Assembly: GCF_004298145.1 (NCBI RefSeq)
Contig: NZ_SCRH01000055.1
Location: 1-64,000 of the forward strand
DNA: 64,000 nt
DNA from: Mycobacterium sp.
Lineage (GTDB): Bacteria > Actinomycetota > Actinomycetes > Mycobacteriales > Mycobacteriaceae
Reading direction: 5' to 3'
The first letter of the stretch is position 1; every line of letters begins with the position of its first letter. The notes under the pieces are model-generated. The model was not told the DNA's origin and did no database searches. It was given only the letters and a program-made list of their open reading frames with translations. The position numbers and the translations under genes are program-made. Positions 25,422 to 36,500 of this stretch are shown one piece after another.

Positions 25422-28400
25422 TCAGGTGTTGAGGGGCTCGACGGATTCCACCTCGTCCGACCCCGCGTCCGACGGCGAATCGAGCTCGGGCACCTGATCG
25501 GCCAGGTACTCGGCGAGCGACCTGATCGTCGGATAATCGAACACCGCGGTAGCGCTGATCGTAAACGCGCCACCGAACTGGGCGTACAACCGGTTGCGGA
25601 GCTCGACCGCCATCAGTGAATCCGTGCCCAGGTCCAGGAACCGGCTGGTTGCAACCGGCGGTTGCGCGAGCCTCAGGAAACTCTGAACTTCGCGCTGCAG
25701 GAATTCGGTGAGGAAATCGGCCCGTTGCGCGTCGGGTACTTCGTGCAGTTGCCGGAGCAACTCGCTGTCACCCTGTGCCGCCTCCACGGCGCTTGGCAGT
25801 ACGTGGTCGAGAAGCGGTGGGCGAGAACCGCCGAGCACTTTCGCGGCACGCTGCCAATTCGCTTTGATGACGATCGCCTGCCCGGTTCCGTGGCCGAAAA
25901 TCTCGCTGAGTGCGTTCAGCGCGGCCGTGGGCTCCAGCGGAATCATCCCTTGCGCACCGAGATTGGCGCGTGCGGCGTGCGAAGTGGCCATGCCGCCCTT
26001 TGCCCAGGGGCCGAAGTTGACGGCGACCGCCGGAAGGCCTCGGGCCTTGCGTTCTGCGACGAGCCCGTCGAGGAACGCGTTGGCGGTCGCGTAGTTGGCC
26101 TGCCCGGGTGAACCGAGCACGCTAGAGGCCGACGAGTACATGATGAAGAAATCAAGACCGTCGTCTTTCGTCAACCGATGCAGGTTCCAGGCACCAAACG
26201 CCTTGGGCACCAACGTAGTCCGGAAACGATCCAGGCTCTGCTGGGGTAACAGCCCATCGTCAAGCACGCCGGCCAGGTGCGCCACCCCCGCAAGCGGCGG
26301 CAATTCCGCACGGATTCGCTCCAGCAGCTCCGCGGCCTGGAACTCGTCGCCGACGTCGGCCGCGAAGGTGTGGACCCGACACCGGTAGCGCTCCATGATG
26401 TTGGCGATCGATGCTTGTGCGTCCGCATCGGGCATGTGCCGACTGGTCAACACGATGTCACCCGCCCCGAGTTGGGCCAGATACGACGCCGTGTGCAGGC
26501 CGAGCGCACCGAGGCCACCGGTGATCAGATAGCTTCGATCGCCGCGCGGCTGCAACGGGTTCGGCATCTGCACCACGATCTTGCCGATGTGCCGGGCCTG
26601 TTGCATACGGCGGAACGCGGTCTTCGCCTCCGTCAGTGGGTAGATCTCGGCGGGCACCGGCGTGATCTCGCCGCTGGCCAACGCGTCCGACACCTCGGCC
26701 AACAGTCCCCGAATGCGCTCGGGATCGGCCACGATGGTTCCGTCCAGCGCGACGATCTCGTAGTCGATATCGGGACGGGCCTCCGCCATCTGCTCGCGCG
26801 TCCAGATGTCCCGCTTGGCAATTTCGGCGAACCGGCCGCCCTGCGCGGTCGCCCGCACGGTCGCCGCGACGAAGCCCTCATTGGTCAGGCTGTTGAGCAC
26901 CACGTCGACGCCGGCACCCCCGGTGTCGGCGAGGATCTGGTCCGCGAAATCCGTGCTGCGCGAGTCGTAGACGTATTCCACACCCATGTTGCGCAACATC
27001 GCCCGTTTGTAAGTGCTGGCGGTGGCGAAGACCGTCGCACCGCACTGCCGTGCCACCTGGACCGCGGCCAGCCCGACGCCGCCGCTGGCGGCGTGCACCA
27101 GCACCCGGTCACCGGGGCGCAGCGCGGCCCAGTCGAATGCGAGCCGGGCCGTAAGCGCCGCGGCGGGTATGGTCGCCGCGTCCACCGCACCCACCCCGTC
27201 CGGCACCGGGGCCAGCAGCTGGGCCGGCACATTGACCCGGCTGGCGAAGGCTCCCGGCATGAAGCCCATGACGCGTTGGCCCACCTCGAATTCGCTGACA
27301 CCATCACCCAACTCGGTGACGATGCCGGACAGGTCGCCACCGATCGGCCCCGGATCGCCCGGGTAAAGACCGAGCACATTGAGCACGTCCCGGAAGTTGA
27401 GGCCGGCGGCCTCCACCCGAACCTGCACCTCGCCCTCGACGGGCGGCGCCACTTCCGTCTCGGTCAGACGAAGATTGTCGATCGCGCCGCGTTCGGTCGG
27501 CGCCAGGACGTAGTCGGTCGCGCGCGGCATCGGAAGATGACCGCTACGCGCCCACGGCAGTAGTCGCGGCACCAGGAACTTCCCTTGCCGCAAAGCGAGT
27601 TCGGGTTCCTCAAGGGCCGTGCCGGATGCGGCGCACAGCTTGGCCAACAAGTGCACGGTGTCGTCCGCCCCGTCGTGGTCGACGAGACGGCAGCGCAGGG
27701 TCGGCTGCTCGGCGATGATCGTTCGCCCGAGCCCCCAGAGCGCCGCCTGCACCGGGTCGACCGGTTCGCCGGATTCGGTCGCCACCGCGCGTTCGGTGAT
27801 GATCCACAGTCCCCCGGTCAGTTTCACCGCCTCGTCCGCCAGCGCAGTGTGCACGGCACTGAGCAGATTCGCGATCTCGGTCTCCAGCCGCTCGGTGAAT
27901 TCGGCGCTCGACTCCGCCGCGTGCGGTGGTCTGGTACTGCGCCAAACGATCCCGGCAACCGGCGCGCGCTCGGAGACCTGCGCGAACAGCCGCTGCCAGT
28001 GCCCCGAATCGGCGGTCGGGTCAAACCGGATGCAAGCGGGCAAATGGGTTGCCAGTTCGTCGTATCCGGCAATCAGCCAGGTGCCGTTCGTGTTCCCGGC
28101 AGCGTCACCCGGCGCCAGGGGCGCCATCTCCTGCCAGCCCAACGTGTACAGCAACCGAGTGGTATCCCCGCCGAGCCCGCGCAGCAACGCCTCCCGCGGC
28201 GCACGTTTCACCGTGAACTCGCGAATTCCACCCAGGTGCCGACCATCCCGACTGATGAAATCGAGATCGAAGACCTGCGTTTCGCTGTCCAGACCACCGT
28301 TCTGCCACCGCGCGCGGCAATAGAACCGCCGCGGCATCCGTTCGCTCAGCATTACCCGCCCATAGCGCAGCGGCAGGAACAGGTCCGGGACCGCACCCTG

Positions 28401-31400
28401 CTCGGTCGCCGCCAGAAGCGCCGGGAACGCCGGGAACGCGACTCCGGTGCACAGGTCCAACAGCACCGGATGGACGGGCTCACTGCCGAGCTGTTCGGCG
28501 AGTTCGTCGCCGACGGCGACGTCACCGATCGCCTCACCGTCACCGACCCACAGCGATTTCAGCGAGGTCGACCAGGTGGGCCCCCAGGCCAGTTCCATGT
28601 CGGTAAAGGTGTCGAACAACTGCTGCGGACGCGTGCGGCTCAGCCGCTCGATCGCCACCTCGATCGAATCCGGCGGATCAAGTGTCGGCTCTTCGTCGAC
28701 ACCGTCGACGACGGTGCCATCGGCGTTCAACGACCACTCGGCGTCGCGAACACCGTACGGGCGGCTGTGCACCCGGAAGGTCCAGCCACCGCCGTCTTCG
28801 AACGGATGCAGAGCCAGTTGTACTTCTCGGGAATTCTTGTCGCTCAGTATTATTGGTTCGTAGAAGAAGACATCCTGCACCCGCGCCGGCGCCCCAACCG
28901 CGGCAAGGGCCATCGCCGCGTAGGTCGCACCCGGAACGACGACCGTGCCATAGATGACGTGATCTGACAGCCACGGCTGCGACTTGACCGACAGTCGGCT
29001 GGTGTAGACGGCGTCGCCGGAGGCGAGATCCTTTGCGCTACCCAAGATTCCGGATACCGCAGCACCCCCGACGTCGACCCCGGCGATCCCGGAAGCCTTG
29101 GGCCAGTAGCGACGGCGTTGGAACGGATAAGTGGGCAGTTCGACCCTGCGGCGTGGCAGATGTTGCCGCGCAGCGAAGTCGGGCCGGTGCCCGGCGATAT
29201 AGGCCGTGGCGAAGGCTTCTGCGATCTGCCGCCGAGCATCGACGCCCTTGCGCAGGGAAACGATCGCCCGCGGCGCGGCCGAGGATTCCGGCCACGCCTG
29301 CAGCGCAGCGGCGGTCAGAACAGGTTGCGGACCGATCTCCATCACCACCGAGCAGCCCAGCGCCGCTGCGGTGCGCACGCTTTCGGCGAATTGCACCGGC
29401 TGGCGCGAATGCCGCCGCCAATATTGAGCGTTCAGCGGGGTTTCCGATGTGAGTACCGTCCCGGTCCGGTTGCAGATCAGCGGGCGGGTCGGCACGGCGA
29501 ACTGCACCCGCGCCGCGCACGACTCGAATTCGTCGAGCACGGGTTCCAGCAGTTCCGAGTGGAAGGCGTGGCTGGTTTCCAGCCAGGTGCAGCGGATTCC
29601 GTCGTCGCTGAATGTGGCGACAATGCGTTCCAGATCCTCCCCCGGGCCCGACAACACCGTGTTGCGGCCGTTGTAGGCGGCGACCGAAACCCGCGCGAAT
29701 TCGTCGGCGGCGTCCTCCACCTGCTGGGCGTCGGCGAATACCGCCACCATTCGGCCGCCCTCGGGCAGACTGCCGAACAGCCGGCCACGTTCGGCGATCA
29801 ACCGTGCGCCGTCCTCGAGGCTGAACACTTCGGCCACACACGCCGCGGCGTATTGACCCACGCTGTGCCCCAGAACCAGGTCGGGCTCGATGCCCCATGA
29901 CTGCCACAACCGGGCCAGGCCCATCTCGACGGCGAAGAGCGCGGGCTGCGCGAAAGAGGTGTGCCGCAGCGTTTCTGCGCTATCGGTGCCCAACAGCACC
30001 TCCAGCAGGGGACGCGGCAGTATCGGATCGACGGCTTGGGCACACCGCATCACGGTGTCGGCGAACACCGGCTCGGTGTCGAACAACTCACGCGCCATCC
30101 CGACGTACTGGCTGCCCTGCCCGGTGAACAACCATGCCGTCGTCGGCGGATCCGCGCACTCGCCACGCAGCACGCCCGGCCGCAGCCGGTTCTCGGCCAA
30201 CTCGGCGAGAAGCTCGCGCGCTCCCGCAACCGAATTCACGACCAACGCGCCCCGGTGTTCGAAATGAGAACGCCCTACGCCGGCAGTGAAGCACACATCG
30301 GCGATGTCGATGTCCGGGCGCGCATCCAGCCACGCGCCGTATCGCTGCGCCAACGCCACCAGCCCGTCGGCTGACCGCGCGGACAAGGGCAACACGCTGA
30401 CCGATTCCTGTTGGGCGTCCGACTCCGGTGCCACGGTGACATCGGGTGAGACCCGGTCTGCCGGGTTCTCGTTCGCGGTCGCCGATTGCCGGGGCGCCTC
30501 CTCGAGGAGCACATGCGCGTTCGTGCCGGTGAACCCGAACGAACTGATGCCGGCACGGCGTGGCCTGCCGTTGGTCCGCCACGGAGTGGCCTTGTCCACA
30601 ACCTGCACCGGCAGGGAGTCCCACGGAATATGCGGCGACGGTTTCTCAAAGTGCAGATTCTGTGGGAGCACTTCGTTTTGCAGAGACAACACGACCTTCA
30701 CCAGACCAGCGACCCCCGCCGCCGACTCGAGGTGTCCGATGTTGGTCTTCACCGATCCCATCAGCAGCGGCCGGTTCGGGTCACGATCGGCGCCGTACAC
30801 GGCGGCGGCCGCCTGCACCTCGATCGGGTCACCCAGCGCGGTGCCGGTCCCGTGCGCCTCGAGGTAATCGATGTCCGCGCCACCGATCCCGGCACGGGCC
30901 AGCGCCGCGGTGATAAGCCGTTGCTGCGCACCGCCGTTGGGCACCGTCAAACCGCTGGAAGCGCCGTCCTGATTGACCGCGCTGCCGCGGATGACCGCGC
31001 AGATCCGGTCGCCGTCGCGCTGTGCGTCGCTCAGCCGCTTGAGCACCAGAACGCCGCAACCTTCGCTGCGCACATAGCCATCGGCGGCGGCGTCGAAGGT
31101 CTTGCAACGACCATCGGGTGACAGCATCCTGGCGCGCGAGGCGGCAACGATGGACGCTGGGCTCAACAAGACGTTCACGCCACCGGCCAGCGCCAGATCG
31201 CAGTCACCGGAGTGCAGCGCCTGGCAGGCCTGATGGACGGCCACCAGCGATGAACTGCACGCGGTGTCGACCGCGACCGCCGGCCCTTCCAGTCCGAGCG
31301 CGAAGGCAACCCGACCCGAGATGGCATTGAGCGCGTTGCCGGTGATGAAGTGGGCTTCGATGGACTCGACCGAGTTGCTGGACAACAGATGCGAATACTC

Positions 31401-34400
31401 GTTGGCGGCCACACCGACGAACACGCCACTTCGACTGCCGCGCAACGACGCAGGCGAATACCCGGCACGTTCCAGGCCCTCCCACGCAATTTCGAGCATC
31501 AGCCGCTGCTGTGGATCGATCCACACGGCCTCGCGTGGGGAGATGCCGAAGAATTCCGGATCGAAGCCGTCGATCCCGTCGAGGTACCCGCCGCAGCGGG
31601 TGTAGATCTTGCCCGGCGTCTCTTGATCCGGGTCGTAAAACTCGTCGATGTCGAAGCGGTCCTCGGGGATCTCCCGCACTGCGTCGACACCGCCGGACAG
31701 GATGTCCCAAAAGGCGTCGGGATCCGGCGCGCCCGGAAAACGGCAGGCCACCGCGACGATGGCGATCGGGTCGTCGGTGAACCTCGTTTTTGGTGACGTC
31801 GTCACCGCGGCCGGCCGGGCCCCTGAATCGGCGCCCGGCTTGGCGGAAGCCTGTGCGTTGAGGCCGAGCACGTCGCCGAGTAGGTAGTCCGCCACGTCGA
31901 CCAGGCGCGGGTAGTCCATCGCGAGGGTCGCCGGCAGCTCCGTGCCCACGGCGTGCTCGACCCGGCGGCGCAGTTCGACGGCCATCAGCGAATCCATGCC
32001 CAGATCAAAGAATCCGGCGTCCTCGCGGATGTCCGCAACGTCGATCCGTGTCACCTCCGCGACGACGTCGCGCAGATGTTCCAGCACCAGCCTTCTCCGC
32101 TGCTGCACCGGTGCGACGGTGAGCCGCTCGACCAATCGGGTAGTACCGGACGGTGCCGCTGCGGGCGCCGACGAGGGCGCCTCCCGGTCCAACTCCGCCA
32201 GGAATGAACGCTTCCCCGAAAGCTGGTAGAGCGGCAGGAAACGGGACCAGTCGATCCGGGCCACCACCCCTTGGGCCGGCCCCTGCGCCGCCCCCGATGA
32301 GGCGGCGGCCACCATGAGATCAGCCATTCCGGCCAGTGCGTCGGCGGGCGGCAAGGTCGCGACCCCGCGCTGATTCAGTCGCGCACGGGCGTCCTCATCG
32401 GCCATACCGGCCGACCACGGACCGAAGTTGACGCTGATGTACCCCCGCTCACGCAGCCGGGAGGACAACCCGTCGAGGAAGGCGTTCGCCGCGCTGTAAG
32501 CGGTCTGACCGAAGCTGCCCCACACCGAGGCGATCGAGGAGGTGCTCAGGAAGAAGTCCAGTCGCTTGTCCGCGGTAGCTTCGCTCAAATGCCAAGCGCC
32601 CCAGACCTTCCCGGCGAACACTCGATCGACTTCGGCGTCGTCCAGAGCGCTCAGCGGTGTGGTGCCTATCTCGCCGGCCGCATGGACGATCCCGGCCAGC
32701 GGCGGTAGTTCGGCCTGCACGGTGGCCAACAGACGGGCGACATCGTGCGGATCGGCGACATCGGCGGCGATGACCCGGAATTCGCAGCCGTACTGTTCGC
32801 TCAGCGCCTCGATGCGCCGTTGTGCGGCCTCGCCGGGTGCGCGCCGGCTGGTCAGCACCAGACGCCGGGCGCCATGCCCGGCCAGATACCCGGCGATTTC
32901 CAGTCCGACGGACCCCAGCCCTCCGGTCACCAGATATGTTGCGTCATCACGCAATACCAGCGGTGTTGCGAGCGGTTGCCCGACGCGTCGAGTCAGCCGG
33001 GGAACATAGACGGCTTGATCCCGCAGCGCGACCTGGTCTTCCCCACCGGCCCGGCCGCGCTCCGCCACAACTTGGTTGAACAACCGGGACCACTCGTCGG
33101 CGCTACCGTCATGTAGATCTGCGAGTCCACCCCACGCTTGCGGATGCTCCAGGGAGGCGGCGCGACCGAAGCCCCACAGGCAGCTCTGCGCCGGGGACAC
33201 GGTGTCCGAGCCGGTGACTTGCTGCGCGCCGCGGGTGACCAACCAGATGGGCGTGCGGAGTTCGGCGGCGGCCGCGGCACGGAAGAGTCGCCGTGTTCCA
33301 CCCAGGACGCGGTGTTGCATGCGCAGGAGCGAGCGCATCGACGGTGCCGGGTCCGACTCGAGGGCTGCGAAATGCACGATGCGCAGCGTCGGTTCTTCCG
33401 CTGCCGCGGCCCGTAACGCGGCCTCGAGCCGTTCCTCGTCCGCGTCGGACACCGGCAACCCGAGAATGCGGTGCCGGTGCCCGTGCGCGGTCAGCGCGTC
33501 GACCAAAGGCTGAACCGCATCGGCATCATCGCCGATGAGAAGCCAGCCGGTGCCCTCGCCGGCCTCCGCAGTTGCGGCCCCGGTAACCGCGGCAGCGGAT
33601 TTTTCCCAGCGTATCTCGTAGCGCGCATCCGCCACGGACTGGGCATTGCGCTGCCGATTATGTTGTACGGCAAGCCTCTTGAGCACATCGGCGGTATGTT
33701 GATTGCCGCTTCCGCCGTCGAGCAACACGGCCAATTCCTCGATCCGGCCGTCCTCGAGGAGCCGCACGGCTTCGGTGCGCGCGGCTGCGGTCTGGCCCGA
33801 GGCCTGGGTGGGCCGGACCCGCTTATCACGGAACCAGTACTGGCGACGCTGGAATGGGTAGGTGGGCAGGTCGAGCTTGCGCGCCGGTTCCTGCTGAATG
33901 GCGCTGAACTTCGGCAGATGGCCGGCGACGTAAGCGCTGGCAACGGCTTCGGTGATCTGGCGATGGTCAGTGCCGTTTCGGCGCAACGACGCGATAGCCC
34001 GTGGCGCGGTCGCCGGGTCGGGCCATGCCCGCAGGGCTGATGCGGTGAGCACCGGTTGTGGGCCGACCTCGAGCAGTGCCGCGCAACCAAGATCGGCCAG
34101 AGTTGCGACACTCTTGGCGAATTCGATCGGCTGGCGCGCGTGGCGGCGCCAGTACGGGCCGTCCAGTTTCGCGTTTCTGCCGAGGGCGGCTCCGGTACGG
34201 TTGCACACCAAAGTCCGTTGCGGCGGACCGGAATCGAACCGGCTGGCGTAGGACTCGAATTCATCGAGGGCCGGGTCCAACAGCGCCGAATGGAAGGCGT
34301 GGCTGGTCTCTAGCCAGTCGCAGCGAACACCGTCGGCAATCAGCACGGCCACCGCCCGGTCCAGATCCTCCGCGGGTCCCGACAGCACGGTGTTGGCGCC

Positions 34401-36500
34401 GTTGTAGGCGGCCACCGAGAGCCGCGGGTACTCGTCGGTGAAGCGCTCGACCCGTTCGGCGGCGGCGAACACCGCCACCATCCGGCCGCCCGTGGGCAAA
34501 CGGCCGAAAAGGCGGCCGCGCTCCGCGAGCAACAATGCGCCGTCCTCGAGGCTGAACACGCCTGCGACGCAGGCAGCCGAATACTGTCCGACGCTGTGAC
34601 CCAGCACCACATCGGGTTGCAGTCCCCACGACTGCCAGAGCCGGGCCAGACCCATCTCCACCGCGAACAGGGCGGGCTGGGCATAGCCCGTCTGCCGCAA
34701 GGCGTCTTCGCCATCGGCATCGAAAATGACGTCCAGCAAAGGCCTTTCGAGCACATCGGCGACCGCGGCCGAGCACCGGTTCATGGTCTCGGCGAACACC
34801 GGCTCGGTCTCGTACAACTCCCGGGCCATGCCGGCGAACTGGCTCCCCTGACCGGGAAACAGCCACGCCGTCTTCGGCGTGTCAGCGCATACTCCCCGCA
34901 CCAAACCCGGTGCCGGGCGGTCGTCGGCAAGCGCACCGAGCAACTCGCGGGCCGAGTCGGTCGAATTCACCACCAGGGCGGCCCGGTGCTCGAGGTGGGA
35001 TCGCCCCACCCCGGCGGTCAAGCACACGTCCGACAACGTGGCCTCCGGATGCGCGGCCAGCCAGCTGCGGTATTCGTCAGCGAGCTGCACCAGGGCCTCC
35101 GGGGTGCGCGCCGATAGCGGCAACACGCTGAAGCGTCTGGCGTCGGAAGGCCCGAGCGGCGCCACGGCAGCCCGCTCCACTGCGGGGGCTTCCTCGACGA
35201 TGATGTGCGCGTTGGTCCCAGAGAACCCGAACGAACTGACCCCGGCGATGCGGCGCCGACCGTTACGTTCCCAGGCGAGGGCCTCGTCCACGACCCGCAC
35301 CGGCAGCCGGTCCCAGGGAATGTGCGGGGATGGATCGCGGAAGTTCAGGTGCTTGGGCAATTCCTCATGCTCGAGCGAGAGGATGACCTTGATCAGACCG
35401 GCGATCCCCGCCGCCGCTTCCAGATGCCCGATGTTCGTCTTCACCGATCCGATCAGCAGCGGCTGGCTGGCGTCGCGCCCGTCGCCGAGCGCCGCGGCCG
35501 CGGCCTGGACCTCGATCGGATCGCCCAGCGATGTCCCGGTTCCGTGCGCCTCCAGGTATCCGACGTCGCTGGCCGCGACACCGGCACACTGCAGTGCTTC
35601 GGTGATAACCCGTTGCTGGGCAACGCCGTTCGGTACCGTCAAGCCGCCCGATGCACCATCCTGGTTGATCGCACTGCCCCGGATCACGGCCCGAATCCGG
35701 TCCCCGTCGCGGATCGCGTCATCAAGCCGCTTCACCACGATGACCCCGCAACCCTCGCCGCGCACGTAGCCGTCGGCGGCCGCGTCGAACGTCTTGCAGC
35801 GGCCGTCCGGAGCCAACATCCGCGCCTGGGAAAACGTGATCATGGTTCCCGGGCTGATCAGAACGTTCGCGCCGCCCGCGAGCGCGAGATCACACTCGCC
35901 CAGGCGCAGCGCCTGGCACGCCTGATGGATTGCCACCAGCGAGGAACTGCACGCTGTATCGACCGTCACCGCCGGGCCCTGCAACCCTAGCCGGTAACTG
36001 ATCCGGCCCGCTCCCGCCGCACCCGACGTCCCGATTGCCGTATAGGCTTCGATCTCAGCGTAATCCAGCTCATCCGAGATCATTCCAAAGTAGTCATGGG
36101 TGGACAGACCCATGTACACACCGGTCTTGGTGTTCGCCAAAGCCAGCGGTGCGGTACCCGCATGCTCCAGCGCCTGCCATGCCGTCTCGAGTAGCAGTCG
36201 GTGCTGTGGGTCGATCATCTTGACCTCGCGCGCCGACACCCCGAAAAACGCCGCGTCGAAGCCCGCTACGTCATCGATGAAGCCGGCCCGGCGGGTGACG
36301 ATCTTCCCCGGCGCCCCGGGGTCCGGGTCGAAGAATTCCTCGACGTCCCACCGGTCCGAGGGCACCTCCGATACGGCATCCCGCCCGTGCCGCAAGACAT
36401 CCCAGAATTCGTCCGCATCGCCGGCACCCGGTACCCGTACCGAGTAACCGACTATCGCAAAACCCGATGCCTGCGCCATCGGATCTTCGACGGATGCCAT
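25422..36500 (-). CDS. pks: Bimodular type I polyketide synthase (Pks)
   Basis: A 3692-residue enzyme with no loading domain and no thioesterase. Module 1: KS (Cys184, His319, His359), AT (GHSVG Ser636, HAFH 734-737), KR (TGGLGSVG 1192-1199, Tyr1335), ACP (Ser1504). Module 2: KS (Cys1748), AT (Ser2213, HAFH 2311-2314), DH (His2514-x3-Gly-x4-Pro, Asp2682), ER (3010-3310), KR (Tyr3470), ACP (Ser3628). Both AT signatures are malonyl-type, so the chain should be unbranched. Module 1 has no DH. Size, layout and a divergent papA recall the Pks of the trehalose polyphleate locus. The ATG at 36500 has GAGAGGA before it. The acyl product is inferred. Confidence 0.93.
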   Translation of the reverse strand: MASVEDPMAQASGFAIVGYSVRVPGAGDADEFWDVLRHGRDAVSEVPSDRWDVEEFFDPDPGAPGKIVTRRAGFIDDVAGFDAAFFGVSAREVKMIDPQHRLLLETAWQALEHAGTAPLALANTKTGVYMGLSTHDYFGMISDELDYAEIEAYTAIGTSGAAGAGRISYRLGLQGPAVTVDTACSSSLVAIHQACQALRLGECDLALAGGANVLISPGTMITFSQARMLAPDGRCKTFDAAADGYVRGEGCGVIVVKRLDDAIRDGDRIRAVIRGSAINQDGASGGLTVPNGVAQQRVITEALQCAGVAASDVGYLEAHGTGTSLGDPIEVQAAAAALGDGRDASQPLLIGSVKTNIGHLEAAAGIAGLIKVILSLEHEELPKHLNFRDPSPHIPWDRLPVRVVDEALAWERNGRRRIAGVSSFGFSGTNAHIIVEEAPAVERAAVAPLGPSDARRFSVLPLSARTPEALVQLADEYRSWLAAHPEATLSDVCLTAGVGRSHLEHRAALVVNSTDSARELLGALADDRPAPGLVRGVCADTPKTAWLFPGQGSQFAGMARELYETEPVFAETMNRCSAAVADVLERPLLDVIFDADGEDALRQTGYAQPALFAVEMGLARLWQSWGLQPDVVLGHSVGQYSAACVAGVFSLEDGALLLAERGRLFGRLPTGGRMVAVFAAAERVERFTDEYPRLSVAAYNGANTVLSGPAEDLDRAVAVLIADGVRCDWLETSHAFHSALLDPALDEFESYASRFDSGPPQRTLVCNRTGAALGRNAKLDGPYWRRHARQPIEFAKSVATLADLGCAALLEVGPQPVLTASALRAWPDPATAPRAIASLRRNGTDHRQITEAVASAYVAGHLPKFSAIQQEPARKLDLPTYPFQRRQYWFRDKRVRPTQASGQTAAARTEAVRLLEDGRIEELAVLLDGGSGNQHTADVLKRLAVQHNRQRNAQSVADARYEIRWEKSAAAVTGAATAEAGEGTGWLLIGDDADAVQPLVDALTAHGHRHRILGLPVSDADEERLEAALRAAAAEEPTLRIVHFAALESDPAPSMRSLLRMQHRVLGGTRRLFRAAAAAELRTPIWLVTRGAQQVTGSDTVSPAQSCLWGFGRAASLEHPQAWGGLADLHDGSADEWSRLFNQVVAERGRAGGEDQVALRDQAVYVPRLTRRVGQPLATPLVLRDDATYLVTGGLGSVGLEIAGYLAGHGARRLVLTSRRAPGEAAQRRIEALSEQYGCEFRVIAADVADPHDVARLLATVQAELPPLAGIVHAAGEIGTTPLSALDDAEVDRVFAGKVWGAWHLSEATADKRLDFFLSTSSIASVWGSFGQTAYSAANAFLDGLSSRLRERGYISVNFGPWSAGMADEDARARLNQRGVATLPPADALAGMADLMVAAASSGAAQGPAQGVVARIDWSRFLPLYQLSGKRSFLAELDREAPSSAPAAAPSGTTRLVERLTVAPVQQRRRLVLEHLRDVVAEVTRIDVADIREDAGFFDLGMDSLMAVELRRRVEHAVGTELPATLAMDYPRLVDVADYLLGDVLGLNAQASAKPGADSGARPAAVTTSPKTRFTDDPIAIVAVACRFPGAPDPDAFWDILSGGVDAVREIPEDRFDIDEFYDPDQETPGKIYTRCGGYLDGIDGFDPEFFGISPREAVWIDPQQRLMLEIAWEGLERAGYSPASLRGSRSGVFVGVAANEYSHLLSSNSVESIEAHFITGNALNAISGRVAFALGLEGPAVAVDTACSSSLVAVHQACQALHSGDCDLALAGGVNVLLSPASIVAASRARMLSPDGRCKTFDAAADGYVRSEGCGVLVLKRLSDAQRDGDRICAVIRGSAVNQDGASSGLTVPNGGAQQRLITAALARAGIGGADIDYLEAHGTGTALGDPIEVQAAAAVYGADRDPNRPLLMGSVKTNIGHLESAAGVAGLVKVVLSLQNEVLPQNLHFEKPSPHIPWDSLPVQVVDKATPWRTNGRPRRAGISSFGFTGTNAHVLLEEAPRQSATANENPADRVSPDVTVAPESDAQQESVSVLPLSARSADGLVALAQRYGAWLDARPDIDIADVCFTAGVGRSHFEHRGALVVNSVAGARELLAELAENRLRPGVLRGECADPPTTAWLFTGQGSQYVGMARELFDTEPVFADTVMRCAQAVDPILPRPLLEVLLGTDSAETLRHTSFAQPALFAVEMGLARLWQSWGIEPDLVLGHSVGQYAAACVAEVFSLEDGARLIAERGRLFGSLPEGGRMVAVFADAQQVEDAADEFARVSVAAYNGRNTVLSGPGEDLERIVATFSDDGIRCTWLETSHAFHSELLEPVLDEFESCAARVQFAVPTRPLICNRTGTVLTSETPLNAQYWRRHSRQPVQFAESVRTAAALGCSVVMEIGPQPVLTAAALQAWPESSAAPRAIVSLRKGVDARRQIAEAFATAYIAGHRPDFAARQHLPRRRVELPTYPFQRRRYWPKASGIAGVDVGGAAVSGILGSAKDLASGDAVYTSRLSVKSQPWLSDHVIYGTVVVPGATYAAMALAAVGAPARVQDVFFYEPIILSDKNSREVQLALHPFEDGGGWTFRVHSRPYGVRDAEWSLNADGTVVDGVDEEPTLDPPDSIEVAIERLSRTRPQQLFDTFTDMELAWGPTWSTSLKSLWVGDGEAIGDVAVGDELAEQLGSEPVHPVLLDLCTGVAFPAFPALLAATEQGAVPDLFLPLRYGRVMLSERMPRRFYCRARWQNGGLDSETQVFDLDFISRDGRHLGGIREFTVKRAPREALLRGLGGDTTRLLYTLGWQEMAPLAPGDAAGNTNGTWLIAGYDELATHLPACIRFDPTADSGHWQRLFAQVSERAPVAGIVWRSTRPPHAAESSAEFTERLETEIANLLSAVHTALADEAVKLTGGLWIITERAVATESGEPVDPVQAALWGLGRTIIAEQPTLRCRLVDHDGADDTVHLLAKLCAASGTALEEPELALRQGKFLVPRLLPWARSGHLPMPRATDYVLAPTERGAIDNLRLTETEVAPPVEGEVQVRVEAAGLNFRDVLNVLGLYPGDPGPIGGDLSGIVTELGDGVSEFEVGQRVMGFMPGAFASRVNVPAQLLAPVPDGVGAVDAATIPAAALTARLAFDWAALRPGDRVLVHAASGGVGLAAVQVARQCGATVFATASTYKRAMLRNMGVEYVYDSRSTDFADQILADTGGAGVDVVLNSLTNEGFVAATVRATAQGGRFAEIAKRDIWTREQMAEARPDIDYEIVALDGTIVADPERIRGLLAEVSDALASGEITPVPAEIYPLTEAKTAFRRMQQARHIGKIVVQMPNPLQPRGDRSYLITGGLGALGLHTASYLAQLGAGDIVLTSRHMPDADAQASIANIMERYRCRVHTFAADVGDEFQAAELLERIRAELPPLAGVAHLAGVLDDGLLPQQSLDRFRTTLVPKAFGAWNLHRLTKDDGLDFFIMYSSASSVLGSPGQANYATANAFLDGLVAERKARGLPAVAVNFGPWAKGGMATSHAARANLGAQGMIPLEPTAALNALSEIFGHGTGQAIVIKANWQRAAKVLGGSRPPLLDHVLPSAVEAAQGDSELLRQLHEVPDAQRADFLTEFLQREVQSFLRLAQPPVATSRFLDLGTDSLMAVELRNRLYAQFGGAFTISATAVFDYPTIRSLAEYLADQVPELDSPSDAGSDEVESVEPLNT

